A DNA stretch of 64,000 nucleotides from Aureibaculum sp. 2308TA14-22 (GTDB taxonomy: Bacteria; Bacteroidota; Bacteroidia; Flavobacteriales; Flavobacteriaceae), in NCBI RefSeq assembly GCF_040538665.1, contig NZ_JBEWXT010000001.1:1638501-1702500 (forward strand), read 5' to 3'. The notes below the pieces were generated by a model. It saw only the letters and a list, made by a program, of their open reading frames with translations, made no database searches and was not told the origin of the DNA. Positions 43,997 to 52,660 of this stretch are shown here, piece after piece. A program made the position numbers and the translations under genes. The first letter of the stretch is position 1, and each line of letters opens with the position of its first letter.

Positions 43997-44917
43997 ATGA
44001 ATCTTTCACTACAACAATTATATACTCGATTTACGGAGCACATGGATACCATGAAAGCAGGGTTCACTATGACGACCAATAATGATATGGGTCTCAAATT
44101 TTTTGATAATGAAGGAAACGAAACCAAGTATGTCCCATTTAAAGGTTCAGCGATAGTAAAAGTGATGGATTCATGTAAGCATTATGCAATTTTTATAGAC
44201 TCGTTTGGAGAAGAAATAATTAATAAACTACCAATTATCATTGAAGGCCTCGAAAAAGATGGAATGCGTAACGTTAATATGGTATTTGAAAATCTAGAAG
44301 AAGGAGATTATGCTACCAAAAACGAAGATTTACTTTTCACAGGTAAATTTTATATAGAAACGAACAAATTAACATTGACTAAGGAGAAAGCTTTTGATTT
44401 GATTAACAAAATGGGCATACGATATAAGGGTAGAAAAATAAAGTTTATAATTCGTGATAACAATGACTGGAAAAAATTGAAAAAACCAGAAAGAATTAAA
44501 ATATTTCTTTGTCATGACTCAAGGGATAAAAAATATGTCGAACAAGTCTATATGGGATTGATTAGAAAAACATTTGACCCTTGGTTAGATAAAGTTGCAT
44601 TACAAATCGGAGATTCTCTTATTGACAAAATTGGTGAGGGATTGAATCAAGCGGATTTTGCCATAATATTTGTGAGCAAATATTTTCTCTCCAATGAAAA
44701 ATGGGTGAAATTTGAACTACAATCATTAATGACGAAGCAAGTAACAGAAAACAAGAAAGTTATTTTGCCCCTATGGTTAGACATTAAGGCGGACGATTTA
44801 AAAAATAATTTATGGTTAAGAGATAAAGTTGCTGTTAATTCCAATGATGGACTGGAGAGCGTAATTGATAAAATCGTTCGTTCGACAAAACTTTATAAAG
44901 AAAAAAACAAAGACTAA
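43997..44917 (+). CDS. TIR-domain protein with unknown N-terminal domain
   Basis: This 306-residue cytoplasmic protein has a C-terminal TIR domain (about 166-300). It begins RIKIFLCHDSRDKKYVEQVY, contains GLIRKTFDPWLDKVALQIGD and ADFAIIFVSKYFLSNEKWVKFELQSL. The glutamate E240 in WVKFEL is the position of the catalytic Glu of NAD-cleaving TIR domains. The first 165 residues match no family I know and may sense a trigger; they include MGLKFFDNEGNETKYVPFKG and a strand-helix pattern. Bacterial TIR effectors often act in antiphage defence by degrading NAD or making signalling nucleotides. The gene lies alone between attC-like repeats. Confidence 0.85.
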   Translation: MNLSLQQLYTRFTEHMDTMKAGFTMTTNNDMGLKFFDNEGNETKYVPFKGSAIVKVMDSCKHYAIFIDSFGEEIINKLPIIIEGLEKDGMRNVNMVFENLEEGDYATKNEDLLFTGKFYIETNKLTLTKEKAFDLINKMGIRYKGRKIKFIIRDNNDWKKLKKPERIKIFLCHDSRDKKYVEQVYMGLIRKTFDPWLDKVALQIGDSLIDKIGEGLNQADFAIIFVSKYFLSNEKWVKFELQSLMTKQVTENKKVILPLWLDIKADDLKNNLWLRDKVAVNSNDGLESVIDKIVRSTKLYKEKNKD

Positions 44918-45040
44918 CAACATATAAATTTAATGCTTGTATTTGTCCTTTACTAAGTTTGTGGATTTTTAGTCAGCGGATTTTCCTAGTGGAAAAATCA
45001 GCCACTTGTTTTCACCCAATAACTTTATACCAACCGATAA
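44909..45040. repeat. attC-like repeat after the TIR gene
   Basis: AAAGACTAAC (44909-44918) overlaps the TIR stop codon and is followed by AACATATAAATTTAATGC, the same left-half pattern as elements B, C and D. An inner hairpin GATTTTTCC-like/GGAAAAATC lies near 44979-44999 (GGATTTTCC TAGT GGAAAAATC), and ATAACTTTATA near 45020-45030 pairs with the left TATAAATTTAAT. The right end runs into the terminal codons of the convergent TonB receptor gene at 45049. Confidence 0.5.
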
Positions 45041-45048
45041 ACGAGCAC

Positions 45049-47211
45049 CTACAAATTATCCAACTGATTTTTCGTTTTATCATCACTAATAGTCCAAAAG
45101 AAACCTACAAAAAAGAAACGATCGGCACTAGGTATAATGGCTTGCCGTTGAAACATTCCGTTAACATCGGGTGTATTGGCATAATTATAACCATAGGTAT
45201 TTTTAATGCCCAAAATATTAGAAACAGAAACAAAAAGTATTTTTTGTTGCGAAATTAAATAACTCCAATTCATACTAAAATTATTATAGGTTTTGGTTTT
45301 ACCATCCATAAAATTAGTGGAATTTGGATTGTTATAGGGTCTTCCGCTGGCAAAAGTATAGGTTGCCCCTACTTGGCTACGCCAATCGTTTATCCAATAT
45401 TTAGTTACCAACGAAGCATTATGTTTGTTAGCAAAACTAGGGGTAACGGATTCCTGAAAATCTCTATACTTACGCTTTGTGTCCAAATACGAATAGGAAA
45501 GCCAATATTGTAGGTTTTTTATGTTTTTACTATCCTTCCAAAACAAATCAATGCCTTTGGCATAACCAAAACCCTTATTGCTAAAATTAGCAGAAGGTTG
45601 GTCAAATTCAGTATCATATTGTAATAAATTGTCATAGTCTTTGTAATACAATTCCGCTCTAAATAATTGTCTGTTCTTTTTATACTGATAATTTAGGATA
45701 TAGTGCGTAGCCTTTTGAAATTCAAGGTTTTGTTCAATTTTTAATTCATTGTTTTGTGGCGTTTGATAAAAATCGCCATAGGCCAATGACAATTGAGATC
45801 TTTTACTAAGTTTATAGGCCAAAGAAACTCTTGGCGAAAAAGCAGTTTCTTTCAATAGTGCATTGTATTCGCCACGAACGCCAAATTTACCTGCAAAATT
45901 ATTCGAGAAAAACACATCCGCCTCAGCAAAAGCTGAACTCATGTTTTGTGTAAAACCAGAACTGAAATTTTCAGTTTGATTTGCTATTCCCGTTTCTTTA
46001 AAGTCAATTGAGGTCAATTCCACACCATACGATAATTTAAAGGCATTGCTAAACGAATGTTTTAATTTGGCTTTTATATGTACTGCATTTTCAATGTTAT
46101 TTACATCGGTGCTTTCAAAACCCACATCCCTATTGCTGTTACTGTAACTTAATCCCGTTGTTAATTTTAGGTCGTCCCCTAAAAATCCGTCATAAGACAA
46201 ATTTGTGTACCAATTGCGGTCTTTTAGTTTAAATCGGATCCTATCTTCATAATTAATATCTTCTTGCTCTACATCAAATTTAGAAAAATCGTAAGCCGTA
46301 TAAAGCTTGAACAAACCATTTTTAGTAGTATGTCTGTACACGGCTTCCCCAGAAATAGATTCGGGCAGTTTGTTCCATGTATCTCTGTCGGGAACTAATT
46401 TATTGTATGGAGCCAAATTGATGTAACTAGCGTTAATAGTTAACGCATCCTTTTTCCACTTTTTAGTATGCCCTACTCCTACACCTAATGACATTAATGA
46501 AATATTTGTTTCATTTTGTTTTGGGCTGTCAATGGTATTTAACAATAAAACACTAGACAAAGCATTGCCATATTCAGCAGAATATCCTCCTGTGCTAAAG
46601 GTAATTCCATCAAAAAGAAAAGGTGAATACCTACCACGTGTTGGTGTATTATTTGTTGTGGATATATACGGTTTAAAAACTTGTAACCCGTCAATATATA
46701 CTCCAGTTTCATCAGCAGTACCACCACGCACAAACAACCTACCGTCTTCACCAACCATTTGCGTACCAGGCAAGGTTTGTAATGCCCCGATAAAATCGCC
46801 GGCAACACCCGCTGTAGTAACCACATCCAAAGGACTCATTACGGAAACGGCAGTTGTACCGCCAGCCTTAAATGAACCTGCGGTAAGCACCACGGCATCT
46901 AAAGTGTTTAAGGCTTCTTTAAGTACAATACGCAATGCGTTGAGCTTGCTTACTTCACTTAGCTGTCTGTACGTTTGGTAATTCAGATTGGAAACCACAA
47001 GTGTTTGTTCGCCAGCTTCATTTGTGATAAAAGAAAACTTTCCGTCAATATTGGTCGTAGCACCATCATAGGTATTTTCCAGATATACGTTGGCACCAAC
47101 AATGGACACTCCTTTTTTGTCAACCACTGTGCCTGAAATCGTAGTTTGAGCATTGGCTTGAGTAAAAATTACTAAAAATAATAGTACTGAAATTGTTTTT
47201 ATGAATTGCAT
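45049..47211 (-). CDS. TonB-dependent receptor with carboxypeptidase-like domain
   Basis: This 720-residue outer-membrane receptor is counted from the Met at 47211, which begins the signal peptide MQFIKTISVLLFLVIFTQANAQ; the frame is open for 12 more residues without merit. A carboxypeptidase-D regulatory domain follows (ISGTVVDKKGVSIVGANVYLENTYDGATTNIDGKFSF in order, about 25-60). The plug domain has FKAGGTTAVSVMSPLDVVTTAGVAGDFIGALQTLPG and RLFVRGGTADETGVYIDGL. The rest is a 22-strand barrel ending in a terminal strand near FFWTISDD and a short tail. No SusD gene follows, so it is not a glycan SusC pair; the substrate is unknown. Confidence 0.93.
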   Translation of the reverse strand: MQFIKTISVLLFLVIFTQANAQTTISGTVVDKKGVSIVGANVYLENTYDGATTNIDGKFSFITNEAGEQTLVVSNLNYQTYRQLSEVSKLNALRIVLKEALNTLDAVVLTAGSFKAGGTTAVSVMSPLDVVTTAGVAGDFIGALQTLPGTQMVGEDGRLFVRGGTADETGVYIDGLQVFKPYISTTNNTPTRGRYSPFLFDGITFSTGGYSAEYGNALSSVLLLNTIDSPKQNETNISLMSLGVGVGHTKKWKKDALTINASYINLAPYNKLVPDRDTWNKLPESISGEAVYRHTTKNGLFKLYTAYDFSKFDVEQEDINYEDRIRFKLKDRNWYTNLSYDGFLGDDLKLTTGLSYSNSNRDVGFESTDVNNIENAVHIKAKLKHSFSNAFKLSYGVELTSIDFKETGIANQTENFSSGFTQNMSSAFAEADVFFSNNFAGKFGVRGEYNALLKETAFSPRVSLAYKLSKRSQLSLAYGDFYQTPQNNELKIEQNLEFQKATHYILNYQYKKNRQLFRAELYYKDYDNLLQYDTEFDQPSANFSNKGFGYAKGIDLFWKDSKNIKNLQYWLSYSYLDTKRKYRDFQESVTPSFANKHNASLVTKYWINDWRSQVGATYTFASGRPYNNPNSTNFMDGKTKTYNNFSMNWSYLISQQKILFVSVSNILGIKNTYGYNYANTPDVNGMFQRQAIIPSADRFFFVGFFWTISDDKTKNQLDNL

Positions 47212-47382
47212 CGTGTTGATTTTATGATGCAAATATGTTTCAACCAAATGCCAACGAAAAAAAACAATATCCGAATTGTAATTTTTTAGGGATGAGTTGT
47301 GGAGTTATGATTTCAAATTTATCTCTTACAGCTAAAAAGTTAGTACCCACTACCCTTAAGCAACGGAAATAGTTTGTACAAG

Positions 47383-47419
47383 GTATAAAAAAAAGGACAA
47401 TTTGTTCAAATTGTCCTTT
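47383..47419 (-). terminator. Terminator of the M14 peptidase gene
   Basis: AAAGGACAATTTG and CAAATTGTCCTTT form a perfect stem (47392-47419, loop of two to four bases). On the minus strand it is followed by TTTTTATACC. It lies 37 bases after the stop of the M14 gene. Confidence 0.85.
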
Positions 47420-47455
47420 AACTTATCTAATTCAAAATTTATAAAACCAAAAAAA

Positions 47456-49978
47456 TTACATCAACTTCCCAAAAAACACTGCATTCATCAACAGTTTATT
47501 GGTACCATACCAAAAGGCTCTAAAGTTCGTATTGTCTGTAAAAGCAATAACCTCACCTCTACCCATGCTTGCAGTTTTAAATGGCAAGGTTTTTTTGATA
47601 GCTTTTAGGTTTTCCTTAGAAATATAACCGCTCAACAATGCTTTAGTAGTGTATTGTATAGGGTTTTTGTAATTGCTGGTACTGTCAGGTTTTACAAACA
47701 ACGTGGTATTTCTGAACAGGGCAATTTTATCATCGTTATAGCCATATCCTATGGGATGCGTCAAGTCAATATCGGCCTCAAAGATTGCCCCTCCAATAAC
47801 CTGTGCTCCTCTAAAATCAGCTCGCTCTGCAAAAGAAACGTTTTTTGTTTCTGCTTTAGTTCTTTTAAAATTCAAATCAATAAACTTTTTATTGTCCAAC
47901 CAACGCAGGGCATTTCTGTAACCTATTAGCACACCGCCGTTTTTAACAAAAGTCTTTAAATTATCGGTAGCATTATTTAATGTATTACCAGAAGTATTGG
48001 ACACTATTATAGTGGTATATTTACTTAAATCGGTTCTGCTTACATCTTTAGTGTCTAGTTTTGTAATCGGTATTTGATAACGGGTATCTAACAAGTGCCA
48101 TATTTCCCCCGCATCATAAGATGAAATACCCTCACCTACCAATACCGCTATGTTGGGTTGTTCCAAAATTCTAAAATAAGAACTTCCCAAATCAATTCCA
48201 GAGGCAATTCCCGTGGTTACGCCATTAAAATCAACACCAGTGTCTTTGGCTAATTGCTGTAACAAATTGTAAATTTCATCGCTAGACTTAGCTTGGTTGG
48301 CAACTGGTATTAAAATTGTACCGTAATCGTAATTTTTACCACCAATACCAAAAGTTTTTGTAGCTACTTTAGCCCGTAATCCTTTATTTAAAATACTGTA
48401 CAAAGCTTTTGGTGTGTAATACTCGTCCCATTCAAAAATATAAGCATAATCACTTTTGGTGTTTACTTTGCCTTCAGGAAAATCGAGCGTAGAAACGACT
48501 TCTCCTACTGATGAAAGGCTATTGATGTAGCCATAATCCAAATCAAACGCCATAGGCAGAGTCCAAGCAGAAACATCATAAAACAGACTATCTTGAAAGC
48601 TGGTTCGGGTCTCAAACATAGCTTTTATCATTCTGTAATTGGGCTGATTGGCAGGAATTATATAGCTACTGTTAGCTGAAAATTTAGTGCCATTTGCATT
48701 TACATTACCATCTAGTTTATGGAATTTGATATGTTGACGTTCTAACATTTTGGCAAACTGATACGTTTTACCTTTATCATGGGCATCACCAAAAACAATA
48801 GCTTTATTTCTATCTCTATTTACTTCGCGTTGGGCGTTTTTATAAAAATTATGTTGATAGGTCAATAATTCTTCTCGCATACTTTTTCCCGCTTCTAAGG
48901 TTGATAGTGCTGCAGTAAACTGGTTGCGAATGGTAAATGGAAAGGTCAATAGCCCATTGTCCGTATCTTGGGCGTGGCCTCTTGAACTCGCTTGTTCGAA
49001 AAGAATACCAATACCGCCGTTAATATCTGGAAAAGTAGAGCCTTTTCCGTAGTAAAAATCGTCGTAACGTTCTTCGGTAAAATATAACGAACCGATTTTG
49101 TCCAATGCCTTAGCATGATATTCACCTATTTTAGCGGTTAATTGTTGATTCAATTTCGGTGTTAGTGGATGTGTTCTTGATGGAATTCCAGGCTGAAAAA
49201 AGAACGTAGAATTCGTTCCCATTTCGTGGTGATCCGTTAAAATATTAGGCTTCCACTTATGGAATGTTTTGATACGTGCTTGCGATTCTGGCAATTGTGT
49301 TACCAACCAGTCCCTGTTCATATCGAACCAATAATGGTTTGTTCTTCCTCCTGGCCAAACCTCGTCGTATTCTCTGTCGTTACTATCAGAGGTTATGTTT
49401 TTATTTTTATGAATATTAGCCCAATTGGCAAAACGGTTCAACCCATCCGGATTGAAAGATGGGTCAAACAAAATAACAGTATTGTTTAGCAATTCATCTA
49501 TTTCATTGCCTTTGGCTGCTGCCAAATAATAGGCTACCAATAATGCTGCATTGGATCCGCTCGGTTCGTTTCCATGAATGGAAAACCCTTGGTACACCAC
49601 TACTGGCATGTCATTAACATTAACTCCATTTGCAGAAGCATCTGATAATTTTAGATGCTCTTTTCTTATGGTTTCAATATTTTGATGGTTTTTAGGAGAG
49701 GTTATAGTCAACAATAAGATAGGTCTATCTTCATATGTTTTTCCTCTAGTCTCAATGGTAATTCTGTCAGAAGCATCTGCCAATGTCTGCATATAATACA
49801 CCAACTTATCATGCGAGACGTGCCATTCGCCCACCTGATGTCCAATTACACTTTCTGGTGTTGGTATGTCTTTATTATAATTAACGTTTTGTGGTAAGTA
49901 ATAATTAATATCTATTTTTTCTTGGGCATAACTAACCAAAAAAGTAAAAAGAAACAGAAGTGTAATAATTTTTTTCAT
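47456..49978 (-). CDS. Secreted M14 zinc carboxypeptidase
   Basis: This 840-residue exported peptidase has the signal peptide MKKIITLLFLFTFLVSYAQ. The M14 catalytic part (about 40-380) shows the zinc motif H135-x-x-E138 in GFSIHGNEPSGSNAA, FDPSFNPDGLNRFANW (Asp and Arg substrate contacts), the third zinc His in LTDHHEMG and the catalytic Glu in GILFEQASSRGH. The C-terminal half (about 400-840) is a beta-rich and ThuA/glutamine-amidotransferase-like region (NIAVLVGEGISSYDAGEIWHLLD, KTFVKNGGVLIGYRNALRWL), typical of this Bacteroidota family. It probably trims peptides outside the cytoplasm. Confidence 0.92.
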   Translation of the reverse strand: MKKIITLLFLFTFLVSYAQEKIDINYYLPQNVNYNKDIPTPESVIGHQVGEWHVSHDKLVYYMQTLADASDRITIETRGKTYEDRPILLLTITSPKNHQNIETIRKEHLKLSDASANGVNVNDMPVVVYQGFSIHGNEPSGSNAALLVAYYLAAAKGNEIDELLNNTVILFDPSFNPDGLNRFANWANIHKNKNITSDSNDREYDEVWPGGRTNHYWFDMNRDWLVTQLPESQARIKTFHKWKPNILTDHHEMGTNSTFFFQPGIPSRTHPLTPKLNQQLTAKIGEYHAKALDKIGSLYFTEERYDDFYYGKGSTFPDINGGIGILFEQASSRGHAQDTDNGLLTFPFTIRNQFTAALSTLEAGKSMREELLTYQHNFYKNAQREVNRDRNKAIVFGDAHDKGKTYQFAKMLERQHIKFHKLDGNVNANGTKFSANSSYIIPANQPNYRMIKAMFETRTSFQDSLFYDVSAWTLPMAFDLDYGYINSLSSVGEVVSTLDFPEGKVNTKSDYAYIFEWDEYYTPKALYSILNKGLRAKVATKTFGIGGKNYDYGTILIPVANQAKSSDEIYNLLQQLAKDTGVDFNGVTTGIASGIDLGSSYFRILEQPNIAVLVGEGISSYDAGEIWHLLDTRYQIPITKLDTKDVSRTDLSKYTTIIVSNTSGNTLNNATDNLKTFVKNGGVLIGYRNALRWLDNKKFIDLNFKRTKAETKNVSFAERADFRGAQVIGGAIFEADIDLTHPIGYGYNDDKIALFRNTTLFVKPDSTSNYKNPIQYTTKALLSGYISKENLKAIKKTLPFKTASMGRGEVIAFTDNTNFRAFWYGTNKLLMNAVFFGKLM

Positions 49979-50024
49979 GTTGGGATTGATTTAAAAAGAT
50001 AAGTTGAAATTTTACAAGAAATAA

Positions 50025-50162
50025 TTAGAATACTTTAAATACATATCCTAAAAGCCAATATAAAATTATAAAAACAAAAAAAGTGCCTATACAGCCACAC
50101 TTACCTCCTCCAATTTTTTTAGCACCAAACCAGGCTATTATAGCTCGTAATAATTTTTCCAT
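50025..50162 (-). CDS. Conserved small membrane protein, 45 residues
   Basis: This short ORF encodes MEKLLRAIIAWFGAKKIGGG, then a Cys-rich turn KCGCIG and a hydrophobic stretch TFFVFIILYWLLGYVFKVF. The amphipathic N-terminus, GAKKIGGG linker and single C-terminal membrane segment look like a genuine small inner-membrane protein; similar short ORFs with KKxGGGxxG followed by a helix are familiar from Flavobacteriaceae. The function is unknown. It has the same strand as its neighbours and lies in the otherwise gene-free gap between the M14 and DUF3276 genes. Confidence 0.65.
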   Translation of the reverse strand: MEKLLRAIIAWFGAKKIGGGKCGCIGTFFVFIILYWLLGYVFKVF

Positions 50163-50223
50163 TATATAATTTATTTAGCGTAAATATAACTGTAATTTAA
50201 TAAATTAAAAAATCTCAATTTTT

Positions 50224-50258
50224 TGCACAAAAAAAGACTATCGTTTGAGATAGTCTTT
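50224..50258 (-). terminator. Terminator of the DUF3276 gene
   Basis: AAAGACTATC, loop, GATAGTCTTT is a perfect 10-bp stem (50233-50258). On the minus strand it runs into TTTTTTTGTGC. It is 25 bases after the DUF3276 stop codon. Confidence 0.88.
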
Positions 50259-50283
50259 AATTTAATTTGAGTTAGTAATATTA

Positions 50284-50664
50284 TTAAATATCGTCAAAAT
50301 CTACATCTGTAAAACTAGTTGTAGATTTGTTTTCTGTTTCGCTTACAACTTCTTCTTCGCTAGGTTTTTGATAATCTTTCTGATGACGCTCAGAAATTAC
50401 TTCTTCGCCTTTTTCATTAATAATAAAGTCTGTTGCTTTTACCAACATTTCATTAAATTCAGAAAAATCTTCTTTGTACAAGTAAATTTTGTGTTTTTTA
50501 TAATGAAAAGAACCATCATCATGTGTAAACTTTTTGCTTTCCGTAACAGTTAAATAGTAATCTCCAGCTTTTGTAGATCGTACGTCAAAAAAATAGGTTC
50601 TTCTACCAGCTCTTAATACCTGAGAAAAGATTTCTTCTTGTTCTGTATATTCTTTACCACTCAT
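50284..50664 (-). CDS. DUF3276 (PUR-alpha-like) nucleic-acid-binding protein
   Basis: This 126-residue protein belongs to DUF3276, a Bacteroidota and spirochaete family related to the single-strand-binding PUR domain. The core is EIFSQVLRAGRRTYFFDVRSTKAGDYYLTVTESKK, then SFHYKKHKIYLYKEDFSEFNEML. The C-terminus (about 100-126) is acidic and Ser/Thr-rich, probably disordered. It is expected to bind RNA or single-stranded DNA. It is next to the ABC exporter and nusB, a neighbourhood often kept in Flavobacteriia. Confidence 0.9.
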   Translation of the reverse strand: MSGKEYTEQEEIFSQVLRAGRRTYFFDVRSTKAGDYYLTVTESKKFTHDDGSFHYKKHKIYLYKEDFSEFNEMLVKATDFIINEKGEEVISERHQKDYQKPSEEEVVSETENKSTTSFTDVDFDDI

Positions 50665-50763
50665 AATAATCTTAACTTTATAATTGTAATTTACATGACA
50701 AATCTATAAAAATAAATGATTTGCACAACACTTTAATCTATTTCTTTTAATTTTTAGATAGAA

Positions 50764-52521
50764 CTAATGATTACTTTGCTCCATAAGTTGTTGGTTATAA
50801 ATATTTTGATAAAAGCCCTCTTTATTTAATAATTCATCGTGTGTTCCTTTCTGGATTATCCTTCCTTCATCCAAAACGATTATTAAATCGGCATTTTTTG
50901 CTGAAGATACCCTATGCCCTATGATAATAGTGGTTTTATCTTTACTTACCCGATTTAAATTGTTTAATATAATCTCTTCTGTTTCGGTATCTACAGCAGA
51001 AAGGCAATCATCAAAAATCAGTATTTCTGGCTCTTTTATAATAGCTCTGGCAATAGATATTCTTTGCTTTTGCCCACCTGACAGCGTAACGCCCCTTTCA
51101 CCTACGAAAGTGTCGTAAGATTTAGAAAAATCTTCAATGTTATTATGAATGTGTGCATTCTTTGCAGCACTTACAATAACCTCCTTTACAGCTTCTTCAT
51201 TACCAAATTTAATATTATTTTCTATGGTATCAGAAAACAAAAAGGCCTCTTGTGGTACAAATCCGATATTGTTTCTCAGACTGGTCAAATTTATTTGATC
51301 AATTGGTTTGCCATCAATCAATATCTCACCTTCGTCAACATCGTACAATCTGGCAATAAGTTCAGCTATAGTAGATTTACCCGAGCCCGTTTTGCCCAAA
51401 ATAGCTAACATCTTCCCTTTTTCTAACGTAAAACTCACATTTTTTAATGCTGTGGTATTGGTGTCATCATAAGTAAAGGTTACATTTTTAAATTCAATTT
51501 TACCCTCTATAATAGTAGGTTCTTCAACTAAATTTTGTATTTCTGGTTCAACCTTTAAAAACTCATTAATTCTTTTTTGAGAAGCTTCCGCCTCTTGAAC
51601 TATGGAAGTTACCCAACCTACAACAGCCACTGGCCAAGTCAACATATTAACGTAGATAATAAACTCGGCAATTACCCCAAAGGTAATATGCCCGTTAATG
51701 TATCGCATACCACCAATATACACTACTGTAATATTGCTAATACCAATTAATAGAATCATAAGTGGAAAAAACAAAGCTTGTAATTGATAAACCGCAATGT
51801 TTTTTTCTTTACTTTCATCAGCAACTTCATTAAAATCTTTAAATGTTGGTTTTTCAATACCATAAGCTTTGATTACGTTCATCCCAGAAAAGAACTCTTG
51901 GGTAATGGATGTCAATTTAGATAAGGTCTCCTGCTTTATTCTGCTTCTTTTATTTATTTCTCTACTCAAAAAGTAAATAGAAACAGATAAAATAGGTAAT
52001 GGTATCAACGTGTATAAAGTTAAGGTCACATCCTTTTGAGCCATGTATGATATCACAATAACAAATAAGGTAACCATATTAATGGAATACATAATCGCTG
52101 GGCCAAAATACATTCTTACCTTACTGACATCTTCACTAATTCTATTCATTAAATCACCAGTTCTATTTTTTTTATAGAAATTGAGCGATAGCTTTTGGTA
52201 CTGTTCAAAAATTTCGTTTTTGAGGTCAAATTCTATATAGCGGGACATATTAATAATTGCCTGCCTCATAATAAACGTAAACACACCGGCTAGTAAAACA
52301 GCACCCAACATTAAGAGTATGTTCTGTAATAATTGATCTTTTACAGCTTGTAAATTGGTAGTTTCATTATTAATGTATTTTTCAACACCATCTAGGGAAT
52401 CACCAATGAGAATGGGTACAGTCAACGATAGAATTCTTGCAATAATGGTACAAATAGTACCTATAATTAATCGGTATTTGTATTTTACAAAAAACTTGTT
52501 TAAGTATCGTAACGCCTTCAC
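50764..52521 (-). CDS. ABC exporter half-transporter with Asp at the catalytic site
   Basis: This 585-residue fused permease and ATPase of the MsbA/Mdl type exports a lipophilic substrate. Six membrane helices cover about 18-300. The ATPase has Walker A GKTGSGKST (376-384), Q-loop in GFVPQEAF, signature LSGGQKQR (480-487), Walker B EILIFDDCLSA (499-508) and H-loop H536. The residue after Walker B is D505 rather than Glu. Such a site is usual in one half of heterodimeric exporters (BmrC/MdlA type), so a partner half-transporter may be encoded elsewhere. It is divergent from nusB. Confidence 0.93.
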   Translation of the reverse strand: MKALRYLNKFFVKYKYRLIIGTICTIIARILSLTVPILIGDSLDGVEKYINNETTNLQAVKDQLLQNILLMLGAVLLAGVFTFIMRQAIINMSRYIEFDLKNEIFEQYQKLSLNFYKKNRTGDLMNRISEDVSKVRMYFGPAIMYSINMVTLFVIVISYMAQKDVTLTLYTLIPLPILSVSIYFLSREINKRSRIKQETLSKLTSITQEFFSGMNVIKAYGIEKPTFKDFNEVADESKEKNIAVYQLQALFFPLMILLIGISNITVVYIGGMRYINGHITFGVIAEFIIYVNMLTWPVAVVGWVTSIVQEAEASQKRINEFLKVEPEIQNLVEEPTIIEGKIEFKNVTFTYDDTNTTALKNVSFTLEKGKMLAILGKTGSGKSTIAELIARLYDVDEGEILIDGKPIDQINLTSLRNNIGFVPQEAFLFSDTIENNIKFGNEEAVKEVIVSAAKNAHIHNNIEDFSKSYDTFVGERGVTLSGGQKQRISIARAIIKEPEILIFDDCLSAVDTETEEIILNNLNRVSKDKTTIIIGHRVSSAKNADLIIVLDEGRIIQKGTHDELLNKEGFYQNIYNQQLMEQSNH

Positions 52522-52545
52522 TAGCTAATTTTGAATTGATAAAAC

Positions 52546-52576
52546 TTTGACACCAAAGCGTAATACGCTACATTTG
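52546..52576 (+). promoter_or_regulatory. nusB promoter
   Basis: TTTG (52546-52549), a spacer of 19 bases and TACATTTG (52569-52576) is a full match to the Bacteroidota promoter consensus. The start of nusB is 84 bases further on, so this message has a real leader. Confidence 0.75.
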
Positions 52577-52660
52577 CCAAAATTATTTATATCGCCGAAT
52601 ATACAAGTTTAAAATGATAGTACAAATTCTAAGTTCTTTGACTTATAAAATGCATTTGGT

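Noticed and set aside
44959-45258. 99-codon plus-strand frame
   Set aside because: It is made of the attC-like repeat and the antisense of the TonB receptor C-terminus.
47212-47247. 12-residue upstream extension of the TonB receptor
   Set aside because: The signal peptide begins at the Met at 47211; the extra residues would place charged sequence ahead of it.
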